64,000 nucleotides of DNA from Adiantum capillus-veneris (Eukaryota; Streptophyta; Polypodiopsida; Polypodiales; Pteridaceae): assembly GCA_014529385.2 (NCBI GenBank), contig CM043959.1:7805026-7869025 (forward strand). Direction: 5' to 3'. Under the pieces are notes generated by a model. The model did not search any database, was not told the origin of the DNA, and saw only the letters and a program-made list of their open reading frames with translations. The position numbers and the translations under genes are program-made. Positions 8,314 through 20,027 of the stretch are shown here, piece after piece (the stretch's first letter is position 1; the number at the start of each line of letters is the position of its first letter).

Positions 8314-11300
8314 GTATTTTCTGTCTTTCTGTCAAAGTTATGGTACATGCTGCTGATTTTGGCACCCTTGCGAAGTCTACATAGAGAAGGACTTGCTTAA
8401 TATGACAACAATTTGTACTTTGAAGCCCATAAACATTTCCAAAAACTTTTCTGCATGTGCATGTGTATATGTTGTATGCATTGTAGGATCACACATGCGT
8501 TTTTATGTATGTGTACTAGTGTGCTTGCTCTGGTTATTTTTGTTTCCTTCTCTTTGATATTTTTTAGTTTTCTTAAGTAGCAAGCTGAAATAGAATATTA
8601 GTCCTTTGCTTCTTCAAGAGTGGATCCTCTTTCTTTAATGAATATATGAGTGTGGCTTGGATTGTCTAAAGTGTTCCAGGTCTTTTGTAGTTTGTTGCGA
8701 CCTTATGAAGGTACGTTTGTATTTTATACATCCATATAGTAAAAGCATTATATATCAAAATGAGAAGCACTGGAACAACTTCAGGTATATCGGTCAAATA
8801 AATCAGCTCACCTTCTCTTTATTGAGGGGTATCTCGAGGAATACATACATGACAGCCATAAGTTCTTTACAGTGCTTGGAAAAAAACTTTTTTCCAAAAA
8901 CTTGGCAAACCTGCATATGAGGTAAAAAATTGGCTAAATTTGAAGGTTTTTACGCTATAGTACACTAAATTTCTCTCAATTTGTAAGTGGGATTAAACTT
9001 CAAGCACTGGTTCTTTATCATAATAGATACATACAGATTTGGGTTTCTTAATCATCTACTCTCAAAGCATATCACATGACCTTGGTTCAAGACTGCTTGT
9101 ATGTAGTGTGTTTTTTCAAGTGAGAAGCAATAAACATATAGGTCTGTGACTCAAAAGAATGTTAAGCTTTTCAGAATATTGCTGTCGTTTTGCATCTCAA
9201 AAATAAAAGGGATCTTCTTCCTGGTATGTTCATGTAAAGGATCTTGTATGACCGTCGACGGTATAGACGTAGGTATGACGTCAATGACTTCTATCAGTGC
9301 TGGTAATGATTCTGGGAAACTAATTGGTGAGGTAATGAATTTCTGTGAGAATCTCTTACCATTGAGTGGAAACTTGAAGGACCATGATGTCAGCACAGAA
9401 GACTCGCAACAAGTGTGTGTGTGATCTAGATTCTGATTGATCATCCTGTTGGGTCTCTAGTGCATTAGTAAGAATCACATACAACCCAAAATTTTAAAGT
9501 TGTCTTTAGGGACAATGCAGATCTAGTGACAACCACGCACTTCTGCCGCAAAAGATACAACCTCTTTGTAACTTATGTAATATGTCAGTTTTAGGGTTTG
9601 AATAGCGATCCTTAGTCGTAATCTAGTTCAAAGATCTATTATCTCTGCATATATAAAATGTGCCGTACGTCTGTTGAACAAGTAGTAATTATTGGAGAGG
9701 AGTACTTGTCAGACCCTTCATTAACAGTACATTACCTTGTTTTAGAACTTCATCCATGCTCGTTTAGCCTTGCATTAAATGGTGTAGTGGTGAGCTGTGT
9801 GATACAAAATTCATGTCATTTTTTGCTTTTGTCAACGTAGAGAATGGACTTGCATGAACAGATACTTTTCTAAATTCTCTCTTCTTTTGAAATGTGAAAT
9901 AAGCAAAAAAGCTTATTTTATGAGGTTCTTCATTGCTTTGTCATAAGGTGCATCTGCTGTTGTGTCTCGGTCATGGAACTTGAAACCCAAGAGTTGAACA
10001 CACTTGGCCCTCAGGAGACAACGGTTTGGGAGAAACCTGGCTGAAATGATCTGTGGCACACCATATCAGAACAACATGCAGGAAAAGAGATGTTTCACCA
10101 TAGCACAAGGGCCGCCCAGAGAGACACTAAACCGGTATTTCTTTGTTCCTTAGCAAAGTGAGCGAAGTGCAAATGCGAAGGGTTCACACAAACTCTTGGT
10201 CTGGATGACACTTGACTTTTGTGTATAATTGAGGCCCTAAGCATGTTTAGATAAGCTCTAAAATCCCTTACCAAATAGCAAACCTTATCAAAACTTGGGC
10301 GCTCCACAATTGATAGATGGTTTTGTGTGTGTTTCTGAGTTGGCTAGCCCAAAAGCACCATTTTCTGTTTGAAGTTGTGATCTGTTTTTAATATCTGCTT
10401 TTTGTGGATATGTTTGCGATGTATTTATTAGAAAACACTTTGACGATTTTGCGCTGGTGCACTATCTGCTTTTGTCATACAATGTTTTCTTTTAGACATG
10501 CTGTGATTATTGTTCAAATTTTTTAGTTAACTTCGGCCCACCACGTAAACAATTAGGCCACCTTCAGTGAAACTATCATAAAATTGGATGACATTTCACA
10601 TGTTAGCCGAAGTGCCTCTAAAATTTTGGCAAGCTGCCAAGTGCTTGAGATATATGCCAATAAAATTCAAACTTCATGATGAAAGAGAGCCTTAGAGAGA
10701 TCTTGTCTTCCATTGCAGTAATCAAATTTCAGCAACTAGATCCTTCAAAGTTCAGCTCTTCTCCTGCATTTTGTTCAGCTATGTCATGGCTTCTTCCTGT
10801 TCTGCCAAGAATACACTTAACTGGAAAGGAAAGAGACCTTGCTCTGATACCACTATCTCAAATGAGAATGCATGAAATTTCCTCAAGAAATAGAGACTTG
10901 GGACCTCCTCAAAGAGGTCATCAATGCGTCCATACCTCCATGCCAATGAGAGTGCTCCACTAAAAAATCAGGCTCATCAATCTCCTATTAACTGAGACAT
11001 AGCTGGCAGTTTCAATGGTGATAAGATATGTTGTCGCGCGGTCTTCTCTTGGAATCAGGTGCATTTAACATTTGACTTTTTGGTATATTGCAGATTAAGT
11101 TTCGAGACATCCTCCGCAGATGGGTAGTCTCAGAAGATTTCAACTCCTCGACATTTTGCCTTGCTTTCAGTCAGCTAGAAGACAAGATACGTGACCTTTT
11201 CCATTTGTCACACACAACAGTACTCTTTTTGACTTATGTGGATAAGGACAATGATGTGGTCACTCTTGAAGATGACCAGGACCTTGTGGATGCATGCCTT

Positions 11301-13141
11301 GTGCAGCAACTAAATCCACTGCGCTTGGATGTTTGTGAAAAGCTTAGTATAGAAGAGCCTACAAATAAGTCATTAATTTGCTTTACTGATGATGGCACTG
11401 TGGAGTCTCTTCTCACCACTGACGGAGAAAATCATAGTTTTGTGAAAACTTCTACCCAAGTCTTGGACATGAAGCACAGTTCAGGATTTTTGTTTAAAAA
11501 CTTGAAAAATCTAGCAGGTAGTGTTCTTCCTCATACACCTACTCTTCCCAGCCACAGGGCTCATTATGTTTTTCATCGTGGAGTTCAGTGTGATGGGTGT
11601 GGTTTGAATCCAATTGAAGGTCCTCGATACAAATCCAACAAGTAAAATTACGTTACTTTTACATTTTTAACTTTCAGTATTCTGAAATGCTTATCGTGCT
11701 AACAGAAAGCTGTTGCCTTGGTTTCCAGGATTCCGGATTATGATCTCTGTGGTAGCTGCTTTGATCAGATGGGGACTGACACAGATTTTGTGAAATTTGA
11801 CTATCCTAGCAATGGACAATTTTCTTTTTTCAATAGAGGCGTAGGTTTTCAATTTCTTTCTTTAAAGGATTATATCTTTCAAGCCCTGGTACATTTCTGT
11901 GGCTTCATGTGGTTTTACCTTTCTACCCCCCTTTATTTCAAAGTTTAAAACTGATTCTTTCCAACGTTTTGCAGTCAAGGCATACTCTGGCTCCTACTTC
12001 AAGGGTGTTATACACACCTGAATGTCCATTCAGTGGACAAAGGGTCCAGCATTCCTCCAAGAATGAGTACCATAAAAAGTTTGACGCAAGATTTGTGGAG
12101 GATGTGACAGTTCTGGATGGAGCAGAGATACAGGCTGGCATAAATTTTACTAAGACTTGGCGTATGCAAAATAATGGCACTGTTCCGTGGCCACAGGGTA
12201 CCCAACTTGCCCATATTGGGGGCAGTACATTGAGCTCGATGGAAGTTGTCAATCTAGAGGTATGCTGATCTTTGACCTCCTGCATTGCCTGGAACTGATC
12301 TTATTGTGACCTCATCTGGTAGAGAGATGGTGCTTCTTTTTTGTAAGTGACCAACTTATTTTTTTTCAGCTACCTGAAGATGGACTTCCGTGTGGACGAG
12401 AGGTGGATATATGTGCCGATTTAGTAGCCCCCAACAATGAGGGCCGCTTTGTCTCTCATTGGCGTTTGATATTGCCTTCAGGTCAATTTTTTGGTCACAC
12501 AGTCTGGGTTGTGATTCAAGTCAAATCTCAACCTGAAAAATTCAACATGGAACTAAGTCACTGCCAGGAGAGAGGGAATGCAAGCCCCCAGAAAACCAGT
12601 CCTGGCATGCTGGAGGGCAGTGTAGATAATTCTGGCGTCTTCTCTGAAGAGGAGAGATCGATTGTGTCGGAAACTGAAAGAGACATTGAACTGGACGGAT
12701 TCTCGGTTGTTGAAAAGCTAGTAGAAAGCAATGGCTTTGTGAGTGTGGAGAAGGAATCTTCCGAAGCAAATTTTGACACCCACGTGCAGGTGCTAGAGAC
12801 CATGGGCTTTGAAAATCCAGAGTCCAATCTCTTCTGGCTGAAGAAAAATAATGGGAGCATGGAAAGCACATTGAAGGACTTACTGAAGAATGCTGGTTGG
12901 GAAGATAAAGTCAGGAATCTCAAGGAAATGGTAAGCAGTTTGTGAAGTTAGTATGCCGTTGTCATTCTAGTTTGGTATCCTATCCTGAATGTTATGTCTT
13001 GTGTAGGGTTTCAATGACCAAACCATCAATATTCAACTGCTCCATAAACACAAAGGAAGCATTAAACTCGTTGTGAAACACTTGGTAGCAATGGAGCATG
13101 AAGCAAATGGGAAGGACAAACTACAAACCACTGGCATTTAA
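8296..13141 (+). CDS. NBR1: NBR1-like selective autophagy receptor (six exons)
   Basis: Proposed exons: 8296-8313, 11094-11641, 11729-11840, 11975-12259, 12370-12930, 13007-13141; all introns are GT-AG, phases agree, and the product is 552 residues. Domains in order: PB1 (about 2-86) with an N-terminal basic part (KIKFRDILRRW) and an acidic OPCA part (DKDNDVVTLEDDQD); ZZ zinc finger (about 167-206; CDGC and CGSC pairs); NBR1/FW domain (about 263-372) with four Trp at 288, 298, 352 and 367; two UBA domains (about 460-494 and 503-545). The family links ubiquitinated or aggregated cargo to ATG8 on forming autophagosomes in the cytosol. Arabidopsis NBR1 is about 700 residues, so this copy is short in its linkers. 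At the usual motif position ahead of the second UBA the sequence is WEDK (498-501), not W-x-x-L/I/V. An alternative FSVV after acidic residues lies at 432-435. The ATG at 8296 was chosen because MALVFK restores the missing first PB1 strand. Confidence 0.9.
8314..11093 (+). other. NBR1 intron 1 (2.78 kb)
   Basis: The intron runs from GTATTTTCTG to the TATATTGCAG acceptor. It holds several short open frames (for example 9146-9424, 9658-9840 and 10676-10963), but none shows domain similarity or consistent splice partners. No transposon ends or long repeats were recognised inside it. Confidence 0.65.
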
Positions 13142-13294
13142 ATTGTACATATATAAGCATTTAGATAGCCTTTCAGTTATAGATATTTTTGTGGGGAGAT
13201 TGCAAAAAGCTTAACTTGCTACTTTTTCTCTATCTTTGTTGTCATTATGTGAATATGTAGTTATAGTAATTTGTATTCCATTGATGGGTGTTTA

Positions 13295-13320
13295 CCTGTT
13301 CATTCTATATTCCAAATGTG

Positions 13321-13375
<55 letters not shown>

Positions 13376-13400
13376 TTTGCCTGTTCATTCTATATTCCAA
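13295..13400. repeat. (GA)n tract flanked by 21-bp direct repeats
   Basis: A pure GA run (13326-13373) lies between two copies of a 21-bp sequence beginning CCTGTTCATTC and ending ATTCCAA (13295-13315 and 13380-13400). The similarity extends a few bases left with one change. It lies about 150 bp past the NBR1 stop codon, probably in or near the 3' UTR. Confidence 0.9.
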
Positions 13401-13427
13401 CACCCACAGAGGCACACACAGAGAGAG

Positions 13428-13860
13428 ATTTTTGATGTTTTGACCATTCGAGAGTGTTCTTAAACTATAGGGCGACCTTTTTAAATAGTTCTGTTGCAGT
13501 TTTTAGGACCTTTTTCATGACGGATCCTGATTTGGATGCTTTGTCGGATTGCAAGTAGACTTGGTAGGATAGTGCCTCTAAGTGTTTTAGACCTCTTTCC
13601 AAAGCTTTGTTGCATTTCGACTTCGTTTGAGTGTCGAAATGGCATGATGACCTAGAGCGGTGAGAAAGGACATCGATAGATTTTTCGAGCATTGAGTGAT
13701 GATTTGCTTGTTGAGTTTGTTTCTTAGGTTCACTTCTTGAGGACTAACAATCTCAAAAAGTCTTCGTGTCCCATCTGAGTGACTTCCTTTAGTATTGACA
13801 TATTATGTTAGTGTCATATAGCTATGCTACAGACGTCTGTCGCGGACCGACCCGCTAATA
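13428..13860 (+). repeat. LTR 3'-end segment Z, copy A (5' side of gypsy relic)
   Basis: This segment matches 24671-25104 over its whole length in the same orientation. Shared words include TCTATTGCAGT/GTTGCAGT, ACTTGGTAGG, AGGTTCACTTCTTGAGG and TAGACGTC near the end. Copy B ends GCCCGCTAACA and is followed by a primer-site-like sequence. Here the end reads CCCGCTAATA and runs straight into zinc-knuckle coding sequence, so the primer site and most of gag have been deleted. Confidence 0.7.
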
Positions 13861-15212
13861 ACCACCAAGGGAGCTAGGCCATTTATGAAAAAAAGAGCCA
13901 TTATGCTATCGATTGTGTACATCCTCCTAGGGAAAGAGGAGGTAGAGGGCAAGGACAATTTAACGATCAAAGAGAGAAAGTAGTCAAGAATCTAGTACCA
14001 CCAGCTTCACTAGATAACGGTGAGGTCCCTAGGGTCAATAGCATTGGTGTGGATAAGCAAAATGTGGATATCTTGGCTAACAAGAGGACAAGAGGTGAAA
14101 GGGAAACAGATACTAGGCGTGAAACTAAAGCTCGCAAAGAAGGTATATGAAAGCGGAGTGTAGTCAAAGACTAGCAAGAGGAGAAGACATTGCAAAATCA
14201 ATTAGGCAGACTTTCAACTTGGACGTGGTTATCCTGAGTATGATCTAGTAAGTGATAATATTACCTTTGGGTAGTTGTTGGCATTGAATCCCAAGCTAAG
14301 AAGGTAGTGGTATACAAGTGTTAGTTCTTCTTCCTCTTGTTGATGCAATTATCAAAAAGATGCAGATACATGCATACATAAGACGGAGGAGCTTAGGTTT
14401 GTGTCATGACTAAGGAGCCTATGAGGGATGCATGCGTCAAAGCGGTAGGCAGGTTAAATGTGCACATAAGAATAGACAATCATGCTAAAATAAGGTGTTT
14501 AGGTGTGGCTCAGGACATGTGAATGTAAAGGTGATGAGAATAGAGTACTTTATTGAATTCTTTGTGATGAAAGCAGATGACAATGCTTACCCTATCATCT
14601 TGGGGAGGCTGTGGCTTCTTGTAATAGGGGACAAGCAGGACTAAGGGAGCAGGGTGTTCACCTTGCCTAACAAAGAGAAAGGGAGACAGATAGCGTTGGA
14701 CCTAAAGACCAAAGAGAGACATTTCTATCCGATGGTAGCAGGAGGTGAATATGACACGATGACAAGTTACGAGTATGAAATCGAGACGACTTATGATGAG
14801 GGCTACACCAATACAAAGGAAGAGGAGATCGATGATGACATGTTGAAGATCGATGCCCATCTGTTTGGTGTTACCACAAATGATTCTTATGCAAAAGAAG
14901 GTGTGTAGCCTCATGTTTATGGTACAAGTGTAGAGAAAGTGGTTGGTATGTTGAATGAAATCCTGACTAAGCAAGGAAATGAGAGTTTTGTCCAATTGTG
15001 TGCTACAAGGATCTACGAGGGATGAAGGGCATGGAGCACAAGATATACTGAAAGAGGGGTATAGGCCGAAGGTGCAAAAGCTACGAAGGCTGGCGGAGAT
15101 TCAAAATGAGGCCTTATGGGAGTAGATTAACAAGATTTTGGATGCAAGTATAATCTATCCTATGAAAGAGTCAGAGTGGGTTTCACCTATTGTCATTTCT
15201 TCAAAGAAGAAT
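13861..15212 (+). pseudogene. Gypsy relic: gag zinc knuckle, protease and start of RT
   Basis: Short in-frame pieces give SHYAIDCVHPPRERGGRGQG (half of a zinc knuckle and basic tail, about 13895-13950), AYPIILGRLWLL (about 14588-14623, the conserved ILGRPWL segment after the protease) and an RT opening with SEWVSPIVISSKKNG (about 15170-15212). Several stops separate them. The frame at 14654-14908 belongs to the acidic linker between protease and RT. Confidence 0.7.
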
Positions 15213-15424
15213 GGACATGCAACATATCCAAGATTTATCAATAAAAACTTTTTGAGTAACTTTGCAAAAGTGGAGAGTTTTAATGGAACAATTGTATATT
15301 AATTATGGCCTTATTCACTTGAGAAGAATAAGTTGCTAAGGTTAGGAGAAATTTAAGCCTTAGAATTATAATTGAAAATAAGAGTTGACCCATAGGAAAG
15401 TTAGAGAAACTCTTGGCTAAGTTT

Positions 15425-15625
15425 TAGGAAAAGGAGAGTAGTTTTTGAAAAGGAAGATTGTTTTAAAAAAGAAAGAGTGTTTTTAGTAAAGAAAAAGTAT
15501 TTTTAGAAAAGAAAGTGTTTTTTTTAAAAAAGAAAGAGTGTTTCTAAGAATGAAAGAGTATTTTTAGGAAGGAAAGAGTATTTTTAGGAAAGGGAAGAGT
15601 ATTTTTTGAGAAGCAAAAAAGGTAA
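15425..15625 (+). repeat. Degenerate ~20-bp minisatellite, GAAAGAGTATTTTTAG type
   Basis: About eight tandem, diverged units of the type GAAAGAGTATTTTTAGGAA can be read through the insertion. The plus strand is strongly purine-rich apart from the T run in each unit. Confidence 0.7.
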
Positions 15626-16434
15626 GTCAATAATGAAGCTTCTTTTTTCTCAAATTAGGCATTCTTCTCCTAGAATTAGTCTCCAAACCCGCATCGTGAA
15701 TCACGTGCGTAAAAAAAAAGTCATGAACATGCGTAAAATTTTCTTCTTGCTTTTCACTATTCTTAGCACCTTCTCTTAGCTTTGAGAGCCTATATAAAAG
15801 TCTGTCTTCACTTACTTTAAACATACAAACACACAAAAACTCTTAGAAGGGGAAACTCTCTTGCCTTATGCTAGAAGTATCTTCTCTCTCTCAAGCTCTC
15901 ACCCTCAACCCATCTCTATCTCCATCTCCAACTTCATCTCTACCGTCGTCGTGTTGTCTCTCAAATTGTAAAACTCTCTTTTTCTCTCTCATCTTTTTAT
16001 CTCGATACGATAACCCCGCAGCGAGTGACACGAAGCTCTAAAGACACTCTTACCATTCCATCTCAAAGAAAGGTACAAAGGAAGGTATCAACTACTCCAA
16101 TCATAGCTCAAATGGACGTATCAATTGTGGAAGAACCCAAAACCATAAATCTCCAACACGAGAAGTAGTCAAACGAGTTTTCTAATCTAGTGAGACAATT
16201 TTTTATGATTCTGCATTGTTAGACATGCTAACCTAGTAAGTCAAGCGTACAAACTTTCTTAAACTATGTAAGAAACGTGATTGTATCACAAAAAACAAGC
16301 ATATAATTTCGTAGAGTAGTGAAAGGATTGTTTGATAAATTGATATTGTTTGATATAAGGAGTTAGTGGATCGTGTTTAAAGAATCACTTAAAGAGAAAA
16401 AATGTTAATGAATATCTTGGTTCTAGATGGAACT

Positions 16435-16575
16435 CACGATTAGTGAGATGATTCCACGGTTAGCGAAGATTAAGTTGAGGTTATCAGTTCTTTTTATGTC
16501 CCTTGCGTTTGGCCTTGTAGTTAGCGAGATGTCTTGCGGTTAACGAGATGCTTCTTACAGTTAGCAATTAGAAAA
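16435..16575 (+). repeat. Short repeated motif GRTTAGCGAGATG
   Basis: The words ATTAGTGAGATG, GTTAGCGAAGAT, GTTAGCGAGATG, GTTAACGAGATG and GTTAGCAATTAG occur within 140 bp. They look like decayed units of a short tandem array inside the insertion. Confidence 0.6.
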
Positions 16576-17266
16576 GTTTATGCATTTTACAGTTTGCAAA
16601 TAATCCTTTGTAAAGGATCTATTGGATAGACAAAGAAAGCCTGCGAGTAATGACAAACTCATGAAAAAATTGATAAATTTTTTTGTTGAAATATAAAACT
16701 GTCTTTATTAGACCTTGTTTCAGAAAGAATTGTTTTGGTGATGTTTGAAAGGTTGTATGATAGAACCTGTGCTTGGAATTAATAAAGGAACCATATTTGT
16801 ACATGTAAAACAATGTGGTAGTAATTAAAAAACAAGAGAAACGGGTGAGTGCGGTGTAAAAAGTACAAGACTACGTACAGGTGGACCCGATTAGTCAAAT
16901 ACTTTTTACAAGACTATTTGTTAGTTAAGAATAAGTCTCATATTACATTTAGGACTTTTGAATGACAATCGTGCTTTTTCAATGTGGAGAAAAAGGCGTT
17001 GTTTATACATCGTAGGTATGTCAATGAGATTTTATCTTTATGATATAGGAATTAGATTTCATTAGAATCCTTTGATTTATCAACCTGACTTGTGGTGTAT
17101 AACCCTTACAACCACAAGCACGATGGATAGAGGACTCCCTCTCTTTGTTGCTGGTATTCTTGCTTTGTGGAATCAGAGTAGGGTGTCGTCAATGGAACTT
17201 GAGATTAAAGGAAAGCTAACTATCAAGTTGTCCCAATCTTTCGGGTTGGAGACCTCATAGGAATGT

Positions 17267-18290
17267 GGTGACTGCATTGATTAGAAGCCATTGAATGCTG
17301 CTACAAAGACAAATCATTACTCTTTGCCGTATTAGGATGAAATCTTAAACCAAGTAGCAGGGCATGAAAGTTACTTGATTATGGATGGGTTTCCAGGGTA
17401 CTTCTTGATAGGTATTGCGCTTGAGGTTCAATTGAAGATTACATTCATTTCTCCATGGGGATGTTTTGCATACCATGTAAGATGTCTTTTGGTTTGGTAA
17501 ATGCATATGTTACTTTTAATATTGGATGAACAAGGTGTTTGGGCCATACTTGGGTAGGTTTATTAAAGTGTTCATGGATGTTATCAAATGTTGTAGTTCT
17601 AGGTCGGAGCATTCGTTGAAGCTACAATTGTGTTTCTAGAAGCTTGATGAGGAGGGTGGTCAATCGAACCTCAAGAAGTGCAAATTGGCACAACCTCATG
17701 CTCAATTGTTGGGTCATGTGGTGTCACAAAATGGGGTAGAGGCTAATTCAAAGAAGGAGAATGATCTAGTGTTGATAGAGCCTCTGTCAAATGCTTAAAT
17801 TTTGGCTTTACTTGTGCATACGCTAAAGTATTTGTCACATTTTTTTTTAATGCTTTCGTAATATGTATACCCTTTTCAAAAGATGGTAAGTAAGTACATA
17901 GTTTTTGATGGAATGAAGAGGCACAAGAGACATTTGACAGGGTGAAGAAAATCCTTGTCAGATACCGATGGTGTGTCCTCCAAATTGTGAGGATGATTTT
18001 TATGATGCTGTGATGGTAGGTACTATGGCTATTGGAGTGGTGTGGTTGCAGAAGGTAGGAAGGAGCTGTAAGCCTATCTGCTTAAAGAATAGAGTGATAA
18101 GTCTTGGAGAGATGACCTACATCGAAGGAGAGCAATGGGTGATGGCTTTAGTTTTTGCATGCAGGAAGTTTAAAGTACACTTGATTGTACGCAAGTTTTA
18201 TGTGCTAACATCTCATAATTTACTATCTGAAGTGGTGCTACATTTGAAGCGAAGGAAGCGTATTATGAAGTGGATGCTAGAATTGTAGGA
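17267..18290 (+). pseudogene. Gypsy relic: RT palm and first RNase H
   Basis: Conceptual translation across several frames shows LNAATKTNHYSLPY, then ESYLIMDGFPGYFLIGI (RT motif A region, DGFSGYNQI in family members), FISPWGCFAYHV and a degraded NAPATFQ/MDD region to about 17590. RNase H follows at about 17960-18290, with YIEGEQWVMALVFACRKFKVHL matching the TxxEREGLAMVFALKKFRHYL pattern. Many stops are present. Confidence 0.7.
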
Positions 18291-18318
18291 ATTCAAGTTT
18301 GAGTTCAAGATCGTCCAT

Positions 18319-18819
18319 ATGAGCTGGTCCCACTTAGCAGATATTTTGGTTAATAAGGGTATTGATTTGCCAGTATATAGAAGGGTAGTACAAGATGAAT
18401 CTAGAGAAGAGCCAAACTTGGAAGGGGCTTTTGTGATGTGGTTCAATGGTGTGTATCAAAGAGTTGTGCAAAAGGCAGAAGGCGGTGTGGTGATACACAA
18501 GACCCAGGACCCACAAGGCAAGGTTATCTTTTCCAAGGCCTACGACCTTGAAGATGTCCACACCAAAAATAACGTAGAGTACCTCACTCTTCATTTAGGT
18601 TTGAAGCACTGTGTGGAATTTGGCCTTCTTAAGCTAGTCATTAAAGGTAATGCAACACTGGTTATCAAGCAACTTATGGGCCAATGTCAAGTAAACAGGG
18701 ATTCCCTGAAGTATTGGTTTTCTTCTATTAAGATATTGTTAAAGGTATTTGAAGAAATTAAGTTCAAACATGTCAAGAGAGAGCAGAACCAAGAAGCGAA
18801 TCAGCTAGCTAGTAGCTGA
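18319..18819 (+). pseudogene. Gypsy relic: second (archaeal-type) RNase H
   Basis: A 166-codon open frame. After the SADxLS-like end of the first RNase H it contains WFNGVYQRVVQKAEGGVVI, NNVEYLTLHLGLKHCVEFG, LVIKGNATLVIKQLMG and FKHVKREQNQEANQLAS. This is the pattern of the additional RNase H of Tat/Ogre gypsy elements (FDGA..., NNxAEYEAL, GDSxLVIxQ, HVxRxxNxxADxLA). Family catalytic acids are eroded: Asp in the first motif is Asn (WFNGV), AEYEAL is VEYLTL and GDS is GNA, so it is inactive. Confidence 0.75.
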
Positions 18820-18989
18820 GTATAGATGCAGATATAGCAGGTTTGTACATGGCTCTCAAATTTCATTTGGGGGAAACTTGAAGTCAAATAAGCTAGTCTT
18901 TTTTCTTGTTTGAATTCAAAATTTATTCTTTGATTGCTTTCTTAATACTAAAGGTTTGACTCTCGTAAAATGCCAGATAAAAGAGGCCC

Positions 18990-19620
18990 TCCCTAGTTCC
19001 CATTCTCTTTCTAATTGATTCTATTTTTGTGGTGGTTGATATACTTACCAAAATGCTCACTTATTTTCTCTCAAGGCAACACTCATACCTAAAGATATAG
19101 CTCAAGTTTTTGTGAAAGATGTATTTATACATGGTGGTTTACGTCGTCCCATAATTTTGGATGGTGATGCAAAGTTCACTTCGAATTTTTGGAAAGCCTT
19201 ATTTGCAGCTACAAGAATCCAATTGGCCTTTAGTACCACTTATTATCCTGAGAATAATGGCCAGCAGAGATAATCAATTAGATTATTGAAGACATGTTGC
19301 ATACTTATTGTATGAAAAAAAAGTGGATAAGGTATTTATATTTGGGAGAATTTGCATAGAATTCATCCTTCCAAAGTACAATTGAGATGTCTCCTTTTCA
19401 AGCATTGTATTGCCAGGAGTGCCTTACTTGATTAAGTGGAAATACCCACTCATAAGAATTCAAGCATCCAAAGACATGATGGATAAGATGCAAATTGCAA
19501 TTGTAGACCAATCTTATATGCCAAGTTCTAAAGACTACCTAAGATAGAAAAAAGAGTTATATTGGCCCTAAATAATTGACTCGACTCTTTAAAGAAGGAG
19601 GTACGGTATTTTTAAGAGAG
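18990..19620 (+). pseudogene. Gypsy relic: integrase core
   Basis: Reading across frames gives VVVDILTKM (family VVVDRFTKMAHF), an FVKDVF..HG-like segment, IILDGDAKFTSNFWKAL (family ISDRDxxFTSxFWxxL), then AFSTTYYPENNGQ (family STAYHPQTDGQTE), at about 19030-19275. The DDE signature is partly visible but interrupted by stops. The end of the pol region runs to about 19600. Confidence 0.7.
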
Positions 19621-20027
19621 AAATGTAAACGCAATACTCTATGAATAGGAAAGTGCGAAAAACTTATTGCAAGATATTGTGGATCTTTTTTTTTCAGAGA
19701 AAGAATAATGATCAAGCTTATCGATTGTTGCTACCACCTTATATCAAGGTCCACTTACTTAATAAGAAGTATGTATCCAAACCAAATCACATTCTTGATG
19801 ATTCTTTCTTATTTATTTCCATCGATGGTACTTTTTAAGTACATCCTAAAACCATTCTTCAAAGTAGAACCACATCTCTACGTAACTAGACCAGTATTGA
19901 TATACCCTTAAATGATCAACTTACCTTGAGAAAGTGCTACTTGGAAACTTGATGATGTTTTGAAACTTAATTGTCTACGCTTTATGTTTAAGGTGAGGAC
20001 ACCTCAAATCTTTCAAGTGTAGGAGGA

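Larger units (their letters stand above)
15213..17266. mobile_element. Unidentified ~2 kb insertion inside the gypsy RT
   Basis: RT similarity stops after KKNG at about 15212 and resumes at about 17267 with CID-KPLNAATK, so about 2.05 kb has been inserted. The insert has a TATA-like CCTATATAAAAG (15790-15801) followed by a pyrimidine-rich leader, a purine-rich minisatellite (15425-15625) and a GTTAGCGAGATG repeat (16435-16575). GAATG occurs near both junctions and could be a 5-bp target duplication, but clean termini were not resolved. No protein domain is visible. Confidence 0.45.
13861..20027 (+). mobile_element. Tat/Ogre-like Ty3/gypsy relic, internal region
   Basis: Decayed internal region in the order gag zinc knuckle, protease, RT, RNase H, second RNase H, integrase, ending in a polypurine tract (AGGAGGA, 20021-20027). 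It is broken by stops and frameshifts, and by an unrelated insertion of about 2 kb in the RT. A second, archaeal-type RNase H between the normal RNase H and integrase is a known hallmark of the Tat/Ogre lineages. No function is possible for this copy. Confidence 0.8.

Noticed and set aside
9146-9424. 92-codon frame in NBR1 intron 1 as an exon
   Set aside because: It has no similarity to NBR1 linkers and no splice pair that would keep the PB1 domain intact.
11088-11093. ATG at 11088 as the NBR1 start
   Set aside because: It lies in the acceptor region (TATTGCAG) of intron 1, and using it loses the first PB1 strand; the 8296 exon explains the domain better.
13236-13463. 75-codon frame through the GA tract after NBR1
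   Set aside because: It consists of 3' UTR sequence and Arg-Glu repeats.
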